The translations under genes were made by a program, and so were the position numbers. The notes under the pieces were generated by a model that saw only the letters and a list, made by a program, of their open reading frames with translations, was not told the origin of the DNA and ran no database searches. Shown here piece by piece: positions 16,837-24,698 of a stretch of 35,525 nt of DNA; within the stretch, counting starts at the first letter, position 1; every line of letters starts with the position of its first letter. This DNA is from an uncultured Negativicutes bacterium. Its GTDB lineage: Bacteria > Bacillota > Negativicutes > Acidaminococcales > Acidaminococcaceae. Location: assembly GCA_947074185.1 (NCBI GenBank), contig CAMTOO010000013.1:1-35525 (forward strand), written 5' to 3'.

Positions 16837-17428
16837 AAGTATCTTTGCAGCGATGTTAATAGGCGGTTTAATAGGCTATTTCTTTTTCGGCGTAGAAGAT
16901 AAAGATTGGCTGGATACTACTTTAATGTCTGCATTATATGTAATGGTATTTATTGCGGGGATTGAAATTGGTGGTAATAGACATTTATTAAAAAAGATAG
17001 CTACTCCTCGTAGTATGGCGTTGGCACTTATGATTCCTGCAAGTATTATCGTAGGTTCTTTAGGCGCAGCGTATCTTGTAGCACCACTAATCGGTATGAC
17101 AAGACCAGATGCAGTTCTTGTAGCTTCAGGCTTAGGCTGGTATAGCCTTTCCTCAGTAGTTGTTAGTACTCAATACAATACAGAAATTGGTACAATCGCA
17201 TTTTTAGCAAATATGTTCAGAGAAACAGGGGCAATTTTAATATTACCTTTTTTGGCAAAATGGAATAAGCTTATTATTTTAGCACCAGCAGGTGCTGCTA
17301 CTATGGATTCAGGCTTGCCTATCGTAATAAATAATAGTAATGTACATATAGGAATGTTTGGTTTTATAAGCGGACTCGTAATAACTTTAGTAGTACCAGT
17401 TTTATTGGCATTTTTCTTGCCCGGTTAA
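16829..17428 (+). CDS. lysO: LysO-family exporter, C-terminal part
   Basis: A 199-residue membrane protein with six or so helices, containing the conserved LysO core VMVFIAGIEIGGNRHLL, ASGLGWYSLSSVV, FLANMFRETGAILILPF and GAATMDSGLPIV. LysO of E. coli exports lysine and its analogue thialysine. I choose ATG 16829, after GGTGGTGAG, giving an 8-base overlap with the preceding gene and likely coupled translation; an ATG at 16814 would add five residues. Together the pair makes about 300 residues, close to a single-chain LysO. It lies 22 bases before a gene of the cysteine-desulfidase family, which raises the possibility of another amino-acid substrate. Confidence 0.88.
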   Translation: MAKSIFAAMLIGGLIGYFFFGVEDKDWLDTTLMSALYVMVFIAGIEIGGNRHLLKKIATPRSMALALMIPASIIVGSLGAAYLVAPLIGMTRPDAVLVASGLGWYSLSSVVVSTQYNTEIGTIAFLANMFRETGAILILPFLAKWNKLIILAPAGAATMDSGLPIVINNSNVHIGMFGFISGLVITLVVPVLLAFFLPG

Positions 17429-17450
17429 GTAAATTTAAGGAGGTTGCGTG

Positions 17451-18725
17451 ATGCATAAACTTACTAATTTAATTAAAGAAGATATGAAACCAGCTTTAGG
17501 GGTAACTGAACCAGGTGCAATTGCATTTGTTTTAGCTACAGCAAAAGAAAATTTACAAGCCGAAGTTGAAAAAGTTTATTTACGATTAAATAGTGGCATG
17601 TTTAAAAACGCATTTACTTGCGGGATCCCAAATAGTTCAGAATTTGGCAATTACTATGCAGCAGCTCTAGGTGTTGTTGCAGGGGATGCAAGTAAAGGTT
17701 TAGAGTGTTTGGATAAAGTAAGTAGCGAAGCTGAAATTAAGGCAAAAGCAATGGTAGAAGCTGGTAAAATACAAATAGATTTAAGTGAAATTACAAGCCG
17801 AATTTTTATTGAAGCAAAAGTAGTTAGCGGGACATCTGAAGTGGTTGTAACCGTGCGAGATAGTCATACTAACATAGTTGAAATTCGTAAAGATGGTGTA
17901 GTAATTTTTGAAAAAGAAACAGATAAAACTGAAGCTGAGCAAGGCAAACATATGATTCACGAGTATTCTTTAAAAGAGCTTTGTGAGTATGCAAAAACTG
18001 TGGATATTAAAGAGTTAGAATTTATTAAAGAGGCCTATGATGTAAATTTAGAGCTTTTTGAAGAAGGGCTAACTAGCACAAAAACATCTTTTGCTAGATA
18101 TCTATTAGCAGAAAATGGTGGAAAAATAATTTCTCGAGACGAGCAAAAAACTGCGAATTTACTTTGTAATGCAACAATAGAAGCAAGAGTTCTAGGGTTA
18201 TCTAAACCAGCAATGAGTATTACTGGTTCTGGTGCTCATGGTATTATTGCAACTATGCCTTTATATGCAGCTTATAAAGTAAATGACTATACAGAAGAAA
18301 CTTTACTACGAGGAACTGCTTTAAGTTATTTAGTATGCATGTATATAAAAGAGTATTCAGGCAAACTTTCTGCTTTCTGTGGTTGTGCAATAGCAGCAGG
18401 AACAGGAACTGGTTGCGGACTTATAGCAATGGCTGGCGGTGATGAAGAAGTAATGACTAGATTCATTAATAACGTTGCAAGTAGTATTACGGGTATGATT
18501 TGTGATGGGGGTAATCAAGGCTGTACTATGAAAGGTGTTGTGGCCGTTGATACTATTTATACAGCTATGAAAATGGCTTTTGCAGGAGTTAGCATTGCAG
18601 ATATACACGGTATAAATGGTGCAACGCCAGAAACTACTATGAAAAATATGGGACTCATTGCTTCTCCTGGTATGGAAGGAACAGAAAAAACTATTATCGA
18701 TATTTTAGAAACAAAGAAAATATAA
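17451..18725 (+). CDS. UPF0597 / L-cysteine desulfidase (CyuA-like) [4Fe-4S] enzyme
   Basis: Members relate to the iron-sulfur serine dehydratase alpha chain and include CyuA (YhaM) of E. coli, which breaks L-cysteine into pyruvate, ammonia and sulfide under anaerobic conditions. The 424-residue protein has the family landmarks: EPGAIAFVLA near the N-terminus, TCGIPNSSEFGN, ITGSGAHGIIATMP, and the cysteine motifs SAFCGCAIAAGTGTGCGL and MICDGGNQGCTMKG that would hold the cluster. ATG 17451 follows AAGGAGG by 7 bases; the GTG just before it is less likely. It closes the fakB-fakA-lysO unit before a strong terminator. Serine or another small amino acid as substrate cannot be excluded. Confidence 0.86.
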   Translation: MHKLTNLIKEDMKPALGVTEPGAIAFVLATAKENLQAEVEKVYLRLNSGMFKNAFTCGIPNSSEFGNYYAAALGVVAGDASKGLECLDKVSSEAEIKAKAMVEAGKIQIDLSEITSRIFIEAKVVSGTSEVVVTVRDSHTNIVEIRKDGVVIFEKETDKTEAEQGKHMIHEYSLKELCEYAKTVDIKELEFIKEAYDVNLELFEEGLTSTKTSFARYLLAENGGKIISRDEQKTANLLCNATIEARVLGLSKPAMSITGSGAHGIIATMPLYAAYKVNDYTEETLLRGTALSYLVCMYIKEYSGKLSAFCGCAIAAGTGTGCGLIAMAGGDEEVMTRFINNVASSITGMICDGGNQGCTMKGVVAVDTIYTAMKMAFAGVSIADIHGINGATPETTMKNMGLIASPGMEGTEKTIIDILETKKI

Positions 18726-18735
18726 AAACGCATAA

Positions 18736-18769
18736 AAAAACCTGTTAATCGAAAGATTAACAGGTTTTT
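18736..18769. terminator. Bidirectional terminator between the CyuA-like gene and tex
   Basis: AAAAACCTGTTAATC (18736-18750) pairs perfectly with GATTAACAGGTTTTT (18755-18769) around GAAA. It serves the two convergent genes; on the minus strand it begins 3 bases beyond the tex stop. Confidence 0.95.
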
Positions 18770-18772
18770 AAT

Positions 18773-20935
18773 TTAGTCTTTTTTAGGCATTTGTTTTAAG
18801 CTAAGACCTATGCGATTGCGTTCTTCATCAATGTTGATAATAATTGCTTCTACAATTTGTCCTACATTTACAACGTCTAAAGGATGTTTGAAGTATTTAG
18901 TAGAAAGTTCTGAGCGGTGAATAAGACCACTTACCTTCAAACCAATATCTACAAAACAGCCAAAGTCTACAACATTTTGAACAGTACCTTTAACTACGCT
19001 ACCAACTTCAAGATCGCTTAATTTTTTAACATTTTTACGACTCATTGGAGCAGGAGAATCTTCACGAGGATCGCGACCAGGCTTAGCAAGAGCGCCCAAA
19101 ATGTCAGTTACAGTAGGGACACCAGCATTAAGTTCACCAGCTAATTTAACAGGATCAGTTTTACTAGCAATTAATTGCACGTTAGCATCAGTACAATTTT
19201 TAAGAGTGCAACCCATGCTAGTGATAATTTGTTCAGCTAAATCATAACTCTCTGGATGAACAGAAGTGTTATCTAGAGGGTTTTTGCCATTTTGGATACG
19301 TAAGAACCCAGCACATTGAGTAAAGGCAGCAGGGCCAAGACGAGCAACTTTTAATAACTCTCTACGACTTTTGAATGCTCCATTATCATTACGATAAGCT
19401 ATAATATTTTTTGCTACAGCGCTGGAAATACCTGCTACATAACCTAAAAGAGCAGGTGATGCTGTGTTAAGCTCTACGCCAACATGGTTAACGCAGGATT
19501 CAACAACATTTCCTAAGGTATTAGCAAGTTCTTTTTGATTAACGTCATGTTGATATTGACCAACGCCGATAGCTTTAGGATCAATTTTTACAAGTTCTGC
19601 TAATGGATCTTGTACTCTACGAGCGATAGAAACCGCGCCACGAATAGACACATCTAAATCAGGTAATTCTTCTCTTGCGAGTTTAGAAGCAGAGTATACG
19701 GACGCACCAGCTTCGCTTACGATAATATAAGACATGTTAAAATTATGTTTAGCAATCATCTTAGCGGTAAATTCTTCTGTTTCAAAAGAAGCAGTACCAT
19801 TACCGATAGTTACTAAAGTAATATTATGAGCTTTTACTAATTTTACAAATTCAGCCTCAGCCATAGCTTGTTGATGATCACTACCTGTAATATAGATAGT
19901 AGCAATATCAAGTACTTTGCCTTGAGGGCTAATTACAGCAACTTTACAACCGGTGCGGTAACCAGGGTCAAGACCTAAAACAGTATGACCGCCAATAGGT
20001 TGTTGTAAAAGTAATTGGCGTAAATTTGTACCAAAAACACTAATAGCTTGTTTTTCAGCAGTTTCAGTAAGTTCGTTGCGAATTTCACGTTCAATAGAAG
20101 GGAAAATCAAACGTTTATAACTATCTGCAGCTGCATTTTGATACATTTCTGTATAAGCACCAGTAGGGTGAATTTTCAAGAAACGATATAATTTTTCAAG
20201 CATTGTTTCCACAGGATAATTTAAAGAAAGTTTTAAGAATTCTTTATCTTCACCACGATTAAGAGCAAGTACTCTATGAGGTGGAAGTTGGCGAACAGGT
20301 TCGCTATATTCTTTGTACATTAAGAAGTCTTTACCAGTTGCTTCGTCTACTGTAAGAGTAGATGAAATTTCTGCATTTTGCCAAAGAGTTTTACGAATCA
20401 TTTCTCTTACAGCAGCAGTATCAGAAATATTTTCAGCAACGATATCACATGCACCAGCCCAAGCTTCTTCGACAGTATTAACACCTTTTTCAGGGTCTAT
20501 CTGCATTTCTGCAAGTTTATCAAGAGGAATACTTGGTTCGTTTTGTTCCATAATTAAATCAGCTAAAGGTTCAAGCCCGCGTTCTCTTGCAATTTGAGCA
20601 CGAGTACGTTTTTTAGGTCTGTAAGGAAGATATAAATCTTCTAATTCTTGCATTTTAACTGCTTTATTAATTTGTTCTTCAAGCTCAGGAGTAAGTTTTT
20701 CTTGAGCAGTGATAGAAGCTAAAATTTCTTGACGACGGTCTTCTAAGTTGCGCAAATATTGGGCACGTTCTTCGATATTACGAATTTGTTCTTCATCTAA
20801 AGAACCAGTTGCCTCTTTGCGGTATCTAGCAACAAAAGGTACAGTATTTCCTTCATCTAGTAGTTTTAAAGTAGCTTCGCATTGACCATATTTAATATGC
20901 AATTCTGAAGCTATGAGTGTTATAATTTTATCCAT
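18773..20935 (-). CDS. tex: Tex-family RNA-binding transcription accessory protein
   Basis: A 720-residue cytoplasmic protein of the Tex family, linked to transcription and RNA handling. Domains in order: N-terminal helical Tex region (1-190) with VPFVARYRKEATGSLDEEQI, a YqgF-like fold starting at GLDPGYRTGCKVAVI (about 325), helix-hairpin-helix repeats with NTASPALLGYVAGISSAVAKNI (about 495-560) and a C-terminal S1 domain (about 645-715) with GSVVKGTVQNVVDFGCFVDIG. A clear GGAGG site precedes the start. Family length is about 720-780 residues, so it is complete. It is a single-gene unit on the minus strand, divergent from perR. Confidence 0.96.
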   Translation of the reverse strand: MDKIITLIASELHIKYGQCEATLKLLDEGNTVPFVARYRKEATGSLDEEQIRNIEERAQYLRNLEDRRQEILASITAQEKLTPELEEQINKAVKMQELEDLYLPYRPKKRTRAQIARERGLEPLADLIMEQNEPSIPLDKLAEMQIDPEKGVNTVEEAWAGACDIVAENISDTAAVREMIRKTLWQNAEISSTLTVDEATGKDFLMYKEYSEPVRQLPPHRVLALNRGEDKEFLKLSLNYPVETMLEKLYRFLKIHPTGAYTEMYQNAAADSYKRLIFPSIEREIRNELTETAEKQAISVFGTNLRQLLLQQPIGGHTVLGLDPGYRTGCKVAVISPQGKVLDIATIYITGSDHQQAMAEAEFVKLVKAHNITLVTIGNGTASFETEEFTAKMIAKHNFNMSYIIVSEAGASVYSASKLAREELPDLDVSIRGAVSIARRVQDPLAELVKIDPKAIGVGQYQHDVNQKELANTLGNVVESCVNHVGVELNTASPALLGYVAGISSAVAKNIIAYRNDNGAFKSRRELLKVARLGPAAFTQCAGFLRIQNGKNPLDNTSVHPESYDLAEQIITSMGCTLKNCTDANVQLIASKTDPVKLAGELNAGVPTVTDILGALAKPGRDPREDSPAPMSRKNVKKLSDLEVGSVVKGTVQNVVDFGCFVDIGLKVSGLIHRSELSTKYFKHPLDVVNVGQIVEAIIINIDEERNRIGLSLKQMPKKD

Positions 20936-20990
20936 TGCTACCTCCGCATTTAGTAATTCACATTATTTATTTTAAATCTTTTGAAAAGTA

Positions 20991-21050
20991 TTGTCAAAAG
21001 AGAACTTTTTTGATAAAGTATATAATAAGAAGTAATGAATAATTATTATC
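20991..21050 (+). promoter_or_regulatory. perR promoter region with a possible Fur/PerR-type operator
   Basis: TTGTCA (20991-20996) with TAAAGT (21014-21019) at 17 bases, or the TATAAT at 21021-21026, could serve as promoter. Just downstream is the palindrome AATAATTATT (21038-21047) within TGAATAATTATTATCA, AT-rich and similar in style to PerR/Fur boxes. Autoregulation is typical for PerR but unproven here. Confidence 0.4.
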
Positions 21051-21092
21051 AATTAAAAATTCTTTGAAATTAGTTTAGAAAGGAGTGTGCGT

Positions 21093-21521
21093 ATGTTAAC
21101 AGGCAAAGAACTTTCAAGTTTATTAAGAGATAATGGCTACAAGGTAACGCCACAAAGATTAGCTGTTTATGAATCTTTAGCTAAAACAAAAACACATCCC
21201 AATGCAGAAATGTTATTTAAAACTTTGCAACCGAAATTTCCAGCGATGAGTTTTGCAACAGTTTATAAAAGTATGGAAATTTTCGATCGTTTAAATATTA
21301 TAACTATTCTTAACACAGGTGAAGATAGTTATCGTTATGATGCAGATATGAGTGATCACCAACATATTCAATGTACTAAATGTGGTCGTGTAGATGATTT
21401 AATGGTAGATTCTAGAGACTTTACTCATAAAGCAGAGTTAGAAACAGGCTATAGAATTTCTGAACAAAAATCATATTTTTATGGTGTTTGTCCTAAGTGT
21501 TTAGCAAAAGAACATAATTAA
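21093..21521 (+). CDS. perR: PerR-type peroxide-sensing Fur-family repressor
   Basis: A 142-residue Fur-family repressor. Residues line up one-for-one with Bacillus PerR with an offset of two: regulatory metal ligands His35, Asp83, His89, His91 and Asp102 (PerR His37, Asp85, His91, His93, Asp104), and structural zinc cysteines 94, 97, 133 and 136. The winged-helix DNA-binding domain (about 1-75) contains KVTPQRLAVYESL and SFATVYKSMEIF. PerR senses peroxide by iron-catalysed oxidation of the histidine ligands. ATG 21093 lies 8 bases after AAAGGAG; an upstream GTG at 21087 is less likely. It is transcribed alone, ending in a terminator. Fur or Zur is less likely because both PerR aspartates are present. 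Confidence 0.9.
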   Translation: MLTGKELSSLLRDNGYKVTPQRLAVYESLAKTKTHPNAEMLFKTLQPKFPAMSFATVYKSMEIFDRLNIITILNTGEDSYRYDADMSDHQHIQCTKCGRVDDLMVDSRDFTHKAELETGYRISEQKSYFYGVCPKCLAKEHN

Positions 21522-21527
21522 TATTTT

Positions 21528-21570
21528 ATCACATTCCCTAGAAATTTTCCGTGGGAATGTGATTTTTTTT
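21528..21570 (+). terminator. Terminator after perR
   Basis: ATCACATTCCC (21528-21538) pairs perfectly with GGGAATGTGAT (21553-21563) across a 14-base loop, followed by seven more T. Confidence 0.92.
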
Positions 21571-21598
21571 GAAATCGCCACAAAAAGAACATATTTTT

Positions 21599-21607
21599 TG
21601 GTATAAT
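21599..21607 (+). promoter_or_regulatory. Extended -10 promoter for deoC-walJ-htrA-rlmH
   Basis: TGG plus TATAAT, 25 bases before the deoC start, the same extended -10 string as before dnaX. No clear -35 box. Confidence 0.6.
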
Positions 21608-21631
21608 ATATTCTATAACAAGGAGGGTAAT

Positions 21632-22279
21632 ATGTTAGCAAAACATTTAGAACATACATTATTAAAACCAGAAGCTACAGTTAATGACATAATGAAATTA
21701 TGCGAGGAAGCAAAAGAGGCAGGTTTATTAGGTGTGTGCGTGAATCCTTGTTACGTGCCACTTGCAAAACATTTATTAGCAGATAGCGACCTTAAAATTA
21801 TTACGGTAATAGGATTTCCTTTAGGGGCAGATGTAACTGCTGTAAAAGTTTTGGGTACTAAATTAGCAATCGAAGAGCATGCAGACGAAATAGATATGGT
21901 AATGAATATTAGCGCTTTTAAAACTGGTAATTATGAAGCAGTAAAAGAGGATATTAAAGCTGTGGTAGAAGCAGCAAAACCATATCCAGTAAAAGTTATT
22001 ATTGAAGCTTGTTTACTTACAGATGAAGAAAAGCATAAAGCAACTCAAATAGTAGGTGAAGCTGGCGCAGCCTTTGTAAAAACTTCTACAGGCTTTAGCA
22101 CAGGCGGTGCAACAGAAGCAGATGTAAAAATTTTAGTAGAAGAAGCTAAAAAATATAATATGCAAGTAAAAGCGGCAGGCGGAATTCGTGATGCTGAGTG
22201 TGCAAAACGCATGTTAGAGTTAGGTGCAGAAAGAATAGGTACAAGCGCAGGTCCTACTATTGCTCAAGGGGAAAGTTGA
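21632..22279 (+). CDS. deoC: Deoxyribose-phosphate aldolase
   Basis: It cleaves 2-deoxyribose-5-phosphate to acetaldehyde and glyceraldehyde-3-phosphate in deoxynucleoside breakdown. The 215-residue TIM barrel has LEHTLLKPEAT at the start, DEIDMVMN (Asp88) and the Schiff-base Lys150 in AFVKTSTGFS, plus KAAGGIRD near the end. The ATG follows AAGGAGGG. No other deo genes are nearby, so it is detached from a nucleoside operon. Its stop codon overlaps the next start by one base (TGATG). Confidence 0.97.
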   Translation: MLAKHLEHTLLKPEATVNDIMKLCEEAKEAGLLGVCVNPCYVPLAKHLLADSDLKIITVIGFPLGADVTAVKVLGTKLAIEEHADEIDMVMNISAFKTGNYEAVKEDIKAVVEAAKPYPVKVIIEACLLTDEEKHKATQIVGEAGAAFVKTSTGFSTGGATEADVKILVEEAKKYNMQVKAAGGIRDAECAKRMLELGAERIGTSAGPTIAQGES

Positions 22280-23052
22280 TGAGTAAGTTTAAAGTAGCGA
22301 CCTTGGCTAGTGGAAGTAAAGGTAATGCCACAATTATAAAATGTGGTAAAGAAAAAATTTTAGTAGATATAGGAATTTCTTGTAGAGATCTGACTAATAG
22401 ATTAAAAAGTATTAATATGACACCAGAAGAGTTAACGGGAATATTTATAACTCATGAGCATGATGATCATATTAAAGGACTCAAAAATTTTTCTAAAAAG
22501 TATGAAGTACCGGTTTTCGCAAGTAAAGGAACTTGGCAAGGCTTACAAGATATTACAGAAGAAGTTTCTATTGATATGAGAGTAATTAACACCACTATTG
22601 CTTTAGATAAGTTTGAGATTACACCATTTAAAGTATCTCACGATGCTAATGAGCCAATAGGATTTACTGTTAAGAGCAACAAACACAAACTCTCTTATGT
22701 AACTGATACAGGTACAGTTAGTGAACAAATAAAAAAAGTGGTTTTAGATTCTGATGTAGTAGTTTTAGAAGCTAATCATGATATTGATATGTTGATGGAA
22801 GGTAGTTATCCTGCATTCTTAAAGAAGAGAATTTTAGGTACTAAAGGGCATTTAGCAAACACACAAGCTGCTTGGCTTTTAGCACAATTACCACTTTTAC
22901 CAAAGGAAATATTTTTGATTCATTTGAGTCAAGATAATAATAATCAAGATGTTGCTCTAGAAACAATACAAACTATTTTAAACAAGCAACAAGATATTAG
23001 TAAAATCAAGTTCTACATTGCATCTCAAAAAGATGTAATTACGAATTTCTAA
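22279..23052 (+). CDS. walJ: Metallo-beta-lactamase-fold protein, WalJ/YycJ family
   Basis: A 257-residue predicted metal-dependent hydrolase. It shows ASGSKGNATII near the start, the metal site THEHDDHIKGL (about 59-69), FKVSHDANEPIGFTV and YVTDTGTVSEQI, typical of WalJ/YycJ. In bacilli and streptococci the gene sits with the WalRK two-component system and is linked to cell-wall and DNA-end handling as a nuclease-like protein; here walRK is not adjacent but an htrA gene follows directly, the order seen at the end of many wal operons. It is translationally coupled to deoC. Confidence 0.9.
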   Translation: MSKFKVATLASGSKGNATIIKCGKEKILVDIGISCRDLTNRLKSINMTPEELTGIFITHEHDDHIKGLKNFSKKYEVPVFASKGTWQGLQDITEEVSIDMRVINTTIALDKFEITPFKVSHDANEPIGFTVKSNKHKLSYVTDTGTVSEQIKKVVLDSDVVVLEANHDIDMLMEGSYPAFLKKRILGTKGHLANTQAAWLLAQLPLLPKEIFLIHLSQDNNNQDVALETIQTILNKQQDISKIKFYIASQKDVITNF

Positions 23053-23067
23053 TTGAAGGAGAAACTT

Positions 23068-24162
23068 ATGAACACAAAATTTACAACAAAAATGTTGTGT
23101 GCTTTATTAGTAGGTACAACAGTTTTATTCGCAGGTTGTGGCGGAGATACTAAAGCAGAAGCAGTTAAAGATCAAAAACAAGTTGCAGCTGCAGAAAAAC
23201 AAAGTGGTAAAATAAGTGCTGCTCGCAATACACCTATTGTGGCAGCAGCTAAAAAAGTAGGGCCAGCAGTAGTTGGTATTACTAATAAAGCGTATGTACG
23301 CGACTTTTTTAACAGAGTACAATTAGCAGAACGTGGTACTGGTTCTGGTGTAATTTATGACAAATCAGGCTTAATTGCTACAAATAACCATGTAATAGAT
23401 GGTGCAGAAGAGATTATTGTAAGTCTTTCTGATGGTAGATCTGTTAAAGGTAAAGTGCTAGGTGCAGATGCTGCAACAGATTTAGCGGTTGTTAAAATTG
23501 ATGAAGCAAATCTTACAGTAGCTGATTTTGGCGAATCAGGTAGCTTACAAGTTGGTGAGCCAGCAATTGCGATTGGTAATCCACTTGGTTTAGAATTTAG
23601 AGGTAGCGTAACAGCAGGTGTAATTAGTGCGTTAAATAGATCTTTAGATCTTGGTGAACGTAGATTTAACTTGATTCAAACAGATGCAGCAATTAACCCA
23701 GGTAATTCTGGTGGTGCACTTGTAAATGCAGATGGTGAAGTTATTGGTATTAACTCTGCAAAAATAGCTGTAAGTGGTGTAGAAGGTATCGGTTTTGCTA
23801 TTCCTATTGATACTGCAAAACCTATTTTAGATGAACTTGCAAAGCAAGGTCGCGTAACTAGACCGTTTGTTGGTGCAACTTTAGTAGATAAAGCTATAGC
23901 AGCTCGTTATGGTTTTGATATGGACTTAAAAGATGGCTTATTTATCATGAAAGTTCTACCAGGAGGCCCACTTGCAGAAGCAGGACTTCGCTCTGGCGAT
24001 ATCATTACTAAATTCCAAGGTCAAGCAGTAACTAAAGTTACTGAACTTCGTGCTAAAATTGCAGAATGCAAAGTTGGCGACGTAGTTGAAATCACTTATA
24101 TGCGCGGTGATGATACTCGTACAGTGAAAATTACATTGAAAGAAATGCCAAGAGAACAATAA
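23068..24162 (+). CDS. htrA: HtrA/DegP-like serine protease, predicted lipoprotein
   Basis: A 364-residue envelope quality-control protease. It begins with a lipoprotein signal (MLCALLVGTTVLFAGC, lipidated Cys24) followed by a Lys/Ala/Gln-rich spacer. The trypsin-like domain has His108 (TNNHVIDG), Asp138 (ATDLAVVKID) and Ser214 (NPGNSGGALV); one PDZ domain covers about 265-360 (GGPLAEAGLRSGDIITKF). ATG 23068 is preceded by GAAGGAGA. Lipid anchoring differs from the soluble DegP of Proteobacteria and the N-terminally membrane-anchored HtrA of bacilli. It is followed directly, with no gap, by rlmH. Confidence 0.94.
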   Translation: MNTKFTTKMLCALLVGTTVLFAGCGGDTKAEAVKDQKQVAAAEKQSGKISAARNTPIVAAAKKVGPAVVGITNKAYVRDFFNRVQLAERGTGSGVIYDKSGLIATNNHVIDGAEEIIVSLSDGRSVKGKVLGADAATDLAVVKIDEANLTVADFGESGSLQVGEPAIAIGNPLGLEFRGSVTAGVISALNRSLDLGERRFNLIQTDAAINPGNSGGALVNADGEVIGINSAKIAVSGVEGIGFAIPIDTAKPILDELAKQGRVTRPFVGATLVDKAIAARYGFDMDLKDGLFIMKVLPGGPLAEAGLRSGDIITKFQGQAVTKVTELRAKIAECKVGDVVEITYMRGDDTRTVKITLKEMPREQ

Positions 24163-24642
24163 ATGAAAATCACTATTGCATGTGTAGGAAAAATTAAAGA
24201 AAAGTATTTAGTAAGTGGTATTGAAGAATTCACTAAAAGATTAACTCCTTTTTGTAAATTGGAGGTAGTATCGATTAATGAAGAAAAGATGCCAGATAAT
24301 CCATCTGCAAAAGAAAAAGAGCAGATACTTGCTAAGGAAACAGAAAGATTAGTAGCTGTTATTCCAGACAATTCTTTTGTTATAGCATTAGATGTTGTAG
24401 GGCAGCAACTTTCTTCAACAGAACTTGCGGCAAAGTTTGATGAATTAGCAGTGCAAGGTACTAGCCATATTACTTTTGTAATTGGTGGTGCGTTTGGCTA
24501 TGCAGATGAACTTCGTAAAAAAGCAGATCTTAGATTATCCTTTTCTAAAATGACTTTTACGCATCAGATGATTAGATTATTATTAATCGAACAAATCTAT
24601 CGTGCCTTTAAAATAAGTCGCGGAGAGAAATATCATTGGTAA
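24163..24642 (+). CDS. rlmH: 23S rRNA (pseudouridine1915-N3)-methyltransferase
   Basis: A 159-residue SPOUT-family enzyme that methylates pseudouridine 1915 of 23S rRNA on the assembled ribosome. The knotted S-adenosylmethionine site is seen in FVIGGAFGYADEL and the C-terminal FSKMTFTHQMIRLLLIEQIY with RGEKYHW, the standard RlmH ending. The start codon abuts the htrA stop codon. The walJ-htrA-rlmH order is a familiar Firmicute arrangement. Confidence 0.97.
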   Translation: MKITIACVGKIKEKYLVSGIEEFTKRLTPFCKLEVVSINEEKMPDNPSAKEKEQILAKETERLVAVIPDNSFVIALDVVGQQLSSTELAAKFDELAVQGTSHITFVIGGAFGYADELRKKADLRLSFSKMTFTHQMIRLLLIEQIYRAFKISRGEKYHW

Positions 24643-24647
24643 AAATT

Positions 24648-24685
24648 AACAGCCAGCTAGCAAAATATTGCTAACTGGCTGTTTT
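24648..24685. terminator. Terminator between rlmH and the convergent OFA transporter
   Basis: AACAGCCAG-C-TAGC (24648-24661) pairs with GCTA-A-CTGGCTGTT (24670-24683), one mismatch, followed by T; A-rich sequence on the left side could serve the minus strand. Confidence 0.88.
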
Positions 24686-24698
24686 ATTTGTATGTAGT

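Noticed and set aside
20313-20597. 94-codon plus-strand frame inside tex
   Set aside because: It is antisense to the well-conserved tex gene and has no promoter or ribosome-binding site.
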